Shown piece by piece: positions 59,216-64,000 of a stretch of 64,000 nt of DNA; the stretch's first letter is position 1; each line of letters opens with the position of its first letter. The notes beneath the pieces were generated by a model. It searched no databases. It saw only the letters and a program-made list of their open reading frames with translations, and was not told where the DNA came from. Origin of the DNA: Clostridia bacterium (GTDB lineage Bacteria; Bacillota; DSM-521; Neomoorellales; SLTJ01); assembly GCA_024653205.1 (NCBI GenBank), contig JANLFO010000001.1, positions 173,438-237,437 of the forward strand. The letters run 5' to 3'. The position numbers and the translations under genes are program-made.

Positions 59216-60385
59216 GTGCGCGAATCCAAGCGCTTGCAGAACCTGCCCCCGTACCTGTTTCGCCGGATTGAAGAAAAGATAGAGCGGGCAACCCGGGAAG
59301 GTAAAGAGGTCATCAGCCTGGCCATCGGTGACCCGGATCGACCTACTCCCGCCCACGTGGTGGAGGCCATGGTGCGGGAGGTGCGGGACCCTGCCAATCA
59401 CAGCTACCCGACCTCGGTCGGGTTGCCGGAGTATCGGGCGGCGGTGGCCGAGTGGTATCGCCGGCGCGGGGTAGAAGTAGACCCTCGAAGCGAAGTGGTA
59501 GCCCTGATCGGGTCGAAGGAAGGGCTGGCGCACCTGCCCTTCTGCTTCCTGGACCCGGGCGACCTGGCCCTGATCACCGACCCGGGTTACCCCGTATACC
59601 GCAACTGCACCCTGCTGGCCGGCGGCGAGCCTTACCTGCTGCCCCTGCGGCCGGAGAACGGCTTCCTGCCGGATCTGACCGCCGTACCCGCGGAGGCGGC
59701 GCGAAGGGCCAAGCTTCTCTTCCTCAATTACCCCAACAATCCTACCGGCGCGGTGGCAGACCTCGATTTTTTCCGGGAGGCGGTGGACTTTGCCCGCCGG
59801 TACGACCTCCTGATCTGTCACGACGCGGCCTACGCGGACATTACCTACGACGGATACCGCGCCCCGAGTTTCCTGGAGGTGCCGGGAGCCAAGGAGGTGG
59901 CTGTGGAGTTCGGCTCCCTCTCCAAGCCCTACAACATGACCGGCTGGCGTCTGGGCTGGGTGGCGGGTAACGCGGAAGCGGTTTCGGTGCTGGGAAGGCT
60001 CAAGAGCAACCTGGATTCGGGATGTTTTCAGGCCGTGCAGAGGGCGGGTATAGCCGCCCTGTTGGGGCCGCAGGACTGCGTGCGCGAGGCCTGCCGCCTT
60101 TACCAGGAGCGGCGCGACCTGGTGGTGGGGGCGCTGAACTCTATGGGCTGGAATCTCGCCGGACCCAAGGCCAGCTTTTACGTCTGGGCGCCGGTGCCGC
60201 GCGGCTACACTTCGGCGGAATTCGTGGAGGCCGTGTTCGAACGGGCCCTGGTGATTCTCACGCCGGGGGAAGAATACGGGCCGGCGGGTCAGGGGTACTT
60301 CCGGCTTTCCCTCACCGTGGATACGGAACGGTTGAAGCTGGCTCTGGAACGGATGCAGAAGGCCCTGGGCCGGGTGCAGTTCTAG
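59216..60385 (+). CDS. dapL: LL-diaminopimelate aminotransferase-type aminotransferase
   Basis: A 389-residue PLP-dependent class I/II aminotransferase. DapL makes LL-diaminopimelate from tetrahydrodipicolinate in one step for lysine and peptidoglycan. Evidence: N-terminal [17 protein letters not shown] (typical of DapL2-type), [26 protein letters not shown], the PLP Lys at about residue 237 in [16 protein letters not shown], and the C-terminal Arg region [13 protein letters not shown] 59216 has GGGAGGA seven bases upstream; a longer frame reaching 58247 is antisense to DUF362. DapL versus aspartate aminotransferase cannot be separated with certainty by eye, but the N-terminal motif favours DapL. 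Confidence 0.82.
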   Translation: MRESKRLQNLPPYLFRRIEEKIERATREGKEVISLAIGDPDRPTPAHVVEAMVREVRDPANHSYPTSVGLPEYRAAVAEWYRRRGVEVDPRSEVVALIGSKEGLAHLPFCFLDPGDLALITDPGYPVYRNCTLLAGGEPYLLPLRPENGFLPDLTAVPAEAARRAKLLFLNYPNNPTGAVADLDFFREAVDFARRYDLLICHDAAYADITYDGYRAPSFLEVPGAKEVAVEFGSLSKPYNMTGWRLGWVAGNAEAVSVLGRLKSNLDSGCFQAVQRAGIAALLGPQDCVREACRLYQERRDLVVGALNSMGWNLAGPKASFYVWAPVPRGYTSAEFVEAVFERALVILTPGEEYGPAGQGYFRLSLTVDTERLKLALERMQKALGRVQF

Positions 60386-60484
60386 GCGGCCCGGCAGGCC
60401 GGGCAGAGCGGTGGGGACCGGACCGGTGCGCCCGGTAAGGATCCGGCCCGGCCCCGGCCAATGGCCCCCCGGGGAGGGGCGGGC

Positions 60485-60709
60485 TCAGGATTTCTTGGGA
60501 GTGAAGGTCTTGCAGCAGGTTTCCATCGAGGTATTCGCCGGGGTAAGGCCGACCTGCTGTACCAGTTGGGTAACCTGGTTGGCGTCCACGCTTTCCGGGT
60601 AGCTGTTGCTGATGGCATCGCTGGTTACCAAAATCTTGTTTGCCCGGCAGACGTTGCCCTGACCCCAGTAGTCGCAGGTGTGGACGGTGCACATGATCTG
60701 CTGGTTCAC
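60485..60709 (-). CDS. DUF1540 small cysteine-rich protein
   Basis: A 74-residue protein of DUF1540: IMCTVHTCDYWGQGNVCRAN at the N-terminus, giving C-x4-C-x8-C, and METCCKTFTPKKS at the C-terminus. The cysteines are expected to bind a metal. Members are common in spore-forming Firmicutes and their role is unknown. ATG at 60709; 85 bases downstream of the glycoside hydrolase gene on the same strand. Confidence 0.87.
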   Translation of the reverse strand: MNQQIMCTVHTCDYWGQGNVCRANKILVTSDAISNSYPESVDANQVTQLVQQVGLTPANTSMETCCKTFTPKKS

Positions 60710-60794
60710 CGCGTCATCCTCCCGAGGTTGGTCTCGCAGTTATTTTGCCCCGGCGAGGACGGTATATCCCTTCGATCGCTGCCCCGCTTCCCGT

Positions 60795-62663
60795 CTAATC
60801 CTCGTCTCTCTGGCGCAGTAGCCGGCCCTGGTGGGGGGCCAGAGGTATCGGGCCGGTGAACAGTTCTCCCGTACTGAGGTCCTGCCAGGCGGCCCGGTGA
60901 GGATTGGGCCAGTAGTCCTGGCGTTCGGAGTGGCTTACCAGCAGTAGCCAGGGCTTTCGTTCCGGCGCATGCAGCGGGGTGAGCAGCTTGGCCTCGCCGC
61001 CTACCGGTCCCGCTTCCTCCGGGGGTTCGGCGATCGGCAGAGGAGGTTGGTCTTCCGTGCCGTTGCCGGCGCCCCAAAGCCGTACGTCCAGCCCGGCGAA
61101 GGCGGCCGCCCGGCGGTAGAGGCGGTAGAACGAGTTGGTCGGCAGGTCTTGAGGAGAAGATGCCAGCCGGGTTTCTACCGGCTCGGTAACCAGGAGGGCG
61201 TAGCCGGAACCGTAGCGGTTCTCCAGGGCCAAGGGATGATCGTCGGGGGCCGCGTAGAGCACCCGGGCGGTATGAGGCCGCACCACCAGCCGGGTGCGCG
61301 GGAGAGCACCGCCGGCGGTGTTCACCGCTTCCGGGTAGAGCAGCCGCACCCCGAATACCGTTTCCATTTCCGGTAGGGCGGCGCCGGCAAAAGAGAAGTA
61401 GAGGTTTCCTCCCCCCCTTACGTACTCGCCCAGTTTCTCCCAGTGGGGCAAGTCCAGGCTGCCGCGCCGTGGCATGCCGGGACAGATGACGAGGCGAAAG
61501 CGCTCCAGGGTCGCCTCGGGGGAAACGAACTCCACGTCGAGGCCCGCCTGCTTGGCCAGCACGTAGGCGGCAAACAGGAGGCCGAAGAGCCGGTGGGGGG
61601 CAAACCCCGGCTCCGGATGGTCGTAGTAGCGGGCGGGCAGCAGTATGGCTGCCGGCGCCGGGAGGGGCTCCACCCCGGAAAGCGGCAGGTAGGACAGGGC
61701 GGCCGCGAAATCGGCCATGGCGGCGCCCGCGCCTTTCGGCCGGCCGTCCCGGGTGAGCCCGAAGCCGATTTCGTGGGGAACCGTGGCGTAAGGCTTGCGG
61801 TGGGTACGCTTGAAGTCGGCAAAACACCAGGCCAGCGCTCCCGAACACCCGGCGGCCAGGGCACTGTAAAGTGCGGTCTGGAAATAGGCCTTGACTTCTT
61901 CCTCGCTGGCCACGGCGGTGGACAGGCCGAATTCCTCCAGCAGGACCGGGCGGCCGCCCAGAGCCCGTGCCAGCTTCAGGCAGAAGGAAGGAAAGAGCGT
62001 GCTCGGGGGCAGGCTGGGCCTGCCGGGACACAGTTCGGAGTACATCGGATAGGGATGCACGCAGAGCAGGTCGTGAATTTGGCCGAGGTCGGGGTAGCGG
62101 AAGGCGTCCCGGCAGGTAAAGGAGGTTATATGGGTGCCCAGCACTACCGGCTGGCGGGCCAGATGCTGGATTTCCCGGGTAAGGAGGTGGGCCCAAAGCC
62201 AGCCGGCGGAGGCCGAGGGCAGAGGGACGAAGTTGTCGTGCTCGTTGGCCAGGTCCCACGCGGCCACCGCCGGGTGGCGGCCGTACCGGCCGGCCAGTTC
62301 TGCCACCAGCCGAAGCTGGGCCCGGAGCAGGTCGGGGTCGGTGTAGGGGCAGCGGCCGCGGCGCCAGGGCACGTCCCAGTTCTCGCCGCTCATGTGGCCG
62401 GTGAACAAGGTGGGGATGAGCCTCAGCCGGTTGCGCCGGGCAAGGTCCGCCAGGCGACCGAAATTGGCCAGTGCGTCCTCACTCACCCGGTCCGGTGCGG
62501 GCTGAAAATCCTGCCAGCGCAGGAATACCCGCACCGAATTCAGCCCCATTCCCCGCATCAGCGCCAGGTCCCGGGCCACCTCCTCGAGACGGAACTCCTC
62601 CCACCAGTTTACCCCGCTCTCGGCGGGCCAGTAGTTCACACCCAGGTAGAAGTCTTCCGGCAT
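60795..62663 (-). CDS. Glycoside hydrolase (clan GH-A, GH5/GH42-like)
   Basis: A 622-residue protein. The TIM-barrel N-terminus has FYLGVNYWPAESGVNWWEEF, MRGMGLNSVRVFLRWQDFQP, the acid/base Glu in AAWDLANEHDNFVPLP (about residue 147) and the nucleophile Glu in GRPVLLEEFGLSTAV (about 245), the clan GH-A pattern; beta-mannanase and beta-galactosidase types are both possible. From about residue 340 a beta-galactosidase trimerisation-like Rossmann domain follows (LFAAYVLAKQAGLDVEFVSP). No signal peptide at the ATG at 62663, so it may be cytosolic. The longer frame adds 26 residues without a ribosome binding site. Confidence 0.78.
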   Translation of the reverse strand: MPEDFYLGVNYWPAESGVNWWEEFRLEEVARDLALMRGMGLNSVRVFLRWQDFQPAPDRVSEDALANFGRLADLARRNRLRLIPTLFTGHMSGENWDVPWRRGRCPYTDPDLLRAQLRLVAELAGRYGRHPAVAAWDLANEHDNFVPLPSASAGWLWAHLLTREIQHLARQPVVLGTHITSFTCRDAFRYPDLGQIHDLLCVHPYPMYSELCPGRPSLPPSTLFPSFCLKLARALGGRPVLLEEFGLSTAVASEEEVKAYFQTALYSALAAGCSGALAWCFADFKRTHRKPYATVPHEIGFGLTRDGRPKGAGAAMADFAAALSYLPLSGVEPLPAPAAILLPARYYDHPEPGFAPHRLFGLLFAAYVLAKQAGLDVEFVSPEATLERFRLVICPGMPRRGSLDLPHWEKLGEYVRGGGNLYFSFAGAALPEMETVFGVRLLYPEAVNTAGGALPRTRLVVRPHTARVLYAAPDDHPLALENRYGSGYALLVTEPVETRLASSPQDLPTNSFYRLYRRAAAFAGLDVRLWGAGNGTEDQPPLPIAEPPEEAGPVGGEAKLLTPLHAPERKPWLLLVSHSERQDYWPNPHRAAWQDLSTGELFTGPIPLAPHQGRLLRQRDED

Positions 62664-62769
62664 GCCCAGTCCCCCTAATCGGGCCGTCTCACATGTCCGT
62701 ATTTGAAGCCGGTTATGCCCGGCCGGAGCATATGATACCATGGCCCGGGACGGCCGTAAACACCTTCGG

Positions 62770-62798
62770 TTGGCTTTTGCCCTGGCGGCTGTTATAAT
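62770..62798 (+). promoter_or_regulatory. Promoter for the 62832-63942 genes
   Basis: TTGGCT (62770-62775), 17-base spacer, TATAAT (62793-62798), about 35 bases before the ATG at 62832. The -10 box is a perfect consensus match. Confidence 0.7.
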
Positions 62799-62831
62799 TA
62801 GGGAAGACCGCCGGAGGGAAGGGGGGCCTTA

Positions 62832-63380
62832 ATGGACAAGGTAAAGAGCGCACTGGAGATCGCCCTGGAGCGCAGTCAGCGGGTGGCGCAGCAGGCCGGG
62901 TCCGGCAGAGAATGGGAAGAGCAGCAGCACCGTCTCGTGGGGGAAAACCTTGCCCGGCGGTACCTCCGGCAGGAAATTGACGTCCGGGCGTTGCGGTCGG
63001 CCGTGGAGCGGCAGCCTGACCGGGCGGGAAAGGCCGTGGCAAAGGCCGCGACGGCGGCCCTGGCCCGGGAAATTCGGCTGGAGAATTACGACCGCCTGCT
63101 GGACGGGATCGCCGCCCTCCGGGAGGATGAGGAGGCCAGGCGCTGGTTGGAGGAAACGCGCCGGGCCTGCCGGCAGTTTGCGGGAGAGCTGGCCGCCGAG
63201 GAACGGGAGGCGGCTTCGCGCCGGGCCAGGCGGGCGCAGGAGGAACTGGCGCGGCTGGGAATAAGCGGGACGGCCATAGCCGGCCTGAATCCCCGGAAGG
63301 CGGGTGAATCCCTGCGTCAGGTGTGGGACGAGCGGCTGGCGGGGATCCGGGAGCGGCTGGTAAGGTTCCTGGAGGGCTAG
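62832..63380 (+). CDS. Conserved helical protein, function unknown
   Basis: A 182-residue soluble protein made of charged helices with no transmembrane segment: KSALEIALERSQRVAQQAGS, ENLARRYLRQEIDVRALRSA, EEARRWLEETRRACRQFAGE, and a short C-terminal motif LGISGTAIAGLNPRKAGESL. ATG 62832 with AAGGGGGG upstream. It starts a transcription unit with the nitroreductase. I cannot name the family or role. Confidence 0.7.
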   Translation: MDKVKSALEIALERSQRVAQQAGSGREWEEQQHRLVGENLARRYLRQEIDVRALRSAVERQPDRAGKAVAKAATAALAREIRLENYDRLLDGIAALREDEEARRWLEETRRACRQFAGELAAEEREAASRRARRAQEELARLGISGTAIAGLNPRKAGESLRQVWDERLAGIRERLVRFLEG

Positions 63381-63405
63381 AACCGGGAGGAAGCGTGGGG
63401 AAGCA

Positions 63406-63942
63406 ATGGAGCTGATGGAGGTCATCGGCAGGCGGCGATCCATTCGCAGGTTTCGGCCCGATCCGGTGGAGGAGGAAAAGCTGGCGGCAGTGCTGGAGGC
63501 GGCGCGGCTGGCCCCTTCCTGGAAGAACGGGCAGTGCTGGTGCTTCGTGGTAGTCAGGGATGGGGAGACCCGCCGGAAGCTGGCCGAGGCCATGCCGGCC
63601 ACCAACCCCGGCCGGGGATCGCTCGTGCAGGCCCCGCTTGCCGTGGTGGCGTGCGTGAATCCGGCGGCCTCGGAGGAGTGGGAGGGCCGGCCGTACCACT
63701 TCGTGGACGGGGCCATCGCCCTGGAACACCTGGTACTGGCGGCGGCCTCCCTGGGGCTGGGTACCTGCTGGCTGGGGATGATCTACGAGGACCAGGTGCG
63801 ATCCGTCCTGGGCATCCCTCCCTCGGTGCGGGTACTGGCCATGACGCCCCTGGGGTACCCGGATGAGGACCCCCGTCCCCGCCGGCGCAAGGCCGCGGAA
63901 GAGATCGCGTATTTCGAACGCTGGGGCGGGCGGCAGGGCTAG
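63406..63942 (+). CDS. Nitroreductase-family FMN oxidoreductase
   Basis: A 178-residue flavoprotein of the nitroreductase fold. The N-terminal MEVIGRRRSIRRFRPDPVEE with the R-R-S-I-R FMN-phosphate motif, LAPSWKNGQCWCFVVVRDGE, and the C-terminal half ALEHLVLAAASLGLGTCWLG and VLAMTPLGYPDEDP are diagnostic. ATG 63406, 25 bases after the upstream stop with GGGAGG. The reaction may be reduction of quinones, nitro compounds or another substrate; nothing in the context decides. Confidence 0.92.
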   Translation: MELMEVIGRRRSIRRFRPDPVEEEKLAAVLEAARLAPSWKNGQCWCFVVVRDGETRRKLAEAMPATNPGRGSLVQAPLAVVACVNPAASEEWEGRPYHFVDGAIALEHLVLAAASLGLGTCWLGMIYEDQVRSVLGIPPSVRVLAMTPLGYPDEDPRPRRRKAAEEIAYFERWGGRQG

Positions 63943-64000
63943 AGTCTGACGTATCCCCACTTTCGAGTTAACTTGAGTTGACTGGCGGTACCGGGTGCTC

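Noticed and set aside
60706..62259. 517-residue minus-strand open frame
   Set aside because: Alternative frame of the glycoside hydrolase region; Arg/Pro/Gly-rich without motifs.
1..64000. CRISPR arrays and tRNA genes
   Set aside because: No regularly spaced direct repeats and no tRNA-like cloverleaf with a T-loop consensus were noticed on either strand.

Overview
The window is GC-rich chromosomal DNA that most resembles a high-GC Clostridia lineage, such as Moorellales or Desulfotomaculales. That placement is an inference from gene content: trmK next to a Nif3/YqfO gene, a DegS/DegU-type pair, a bacterial type A RNase P RNA, a tetraprenyl-beta-curcumene synthase (YtpB/DUF2600) homologue, a DUF1540 protein, a DapL-type aminotransferase and strong AGGAGG-like ribosome binding sites. 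No 16S or other phylogenetic marker is present, so the genus cannot be fixed.

Layout. Positions 1-10760 are core genome: trkH-trkA on the minus strand, then on the plus strand a cyclophilin-fold protein, trmK, Nif3, rnhA, a DegS/DegU-type two-component pair, a clear terminator and promoter, and a large fusion of an endonuclease-Q-like PHP domain to a UvrD helicase. An MntA/HepT toxin-antitoxin module, with a 75-base hepT relic in front of it, sits between this gene and rnpB (about 11640-12000). From about 12.0 to 49.5 kb lies an accessory island bounded by rnpB and a creatininase-family gene. It opens with a truncated tyrosine recombinase and ends with an IS21-type transposase remnant and a VapBC pair. 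The 49.6-64 kb part is core-like again: a geranylgeranyl-reductase-family oxidoreductase and a terpene synthase (divergent), a polysaccharide deacetylase, PncC/CinA-like amidase, a NUDIX-eIF2B-like fusion, macro-domain and B3/B4-domain proteins, PAP2 phosphatase, DUF362, DapL, DUF1540, a glycoside hydrolase and a nitroreductase.

The island is a defence island. Its centre is an apparently intact type 1-like BREX cassette, brxA-brxB-brxC-pglX-pglZ-brxL (15087-27865), with most junctions translationally coupled. It is followed by TrlF (PHP + SMC-like ATPase) with a frameshifted EVE/PUA-like partner, an SbcD/SbcC-like pair in which the nuclease gene is frameshifted, a TPR + DUF6884-like protein, a winged-helix-like + nuclease protein, a WYL regulator flanked by two matching palindromes (GGACAC-N4-GTGTCC), several PD-(D/E)XK nucleases (two of them broken), and a second MntA/HepT module. 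Many island genes carry stops or frameshifts and there are long stretches without a recognisable gene, whereas the BREX genes are all open. This contrast suggests BREX is the maintained system and the rest is turning over.

No CRISPR array, tRNA gene or complete insertion sequence was seen.
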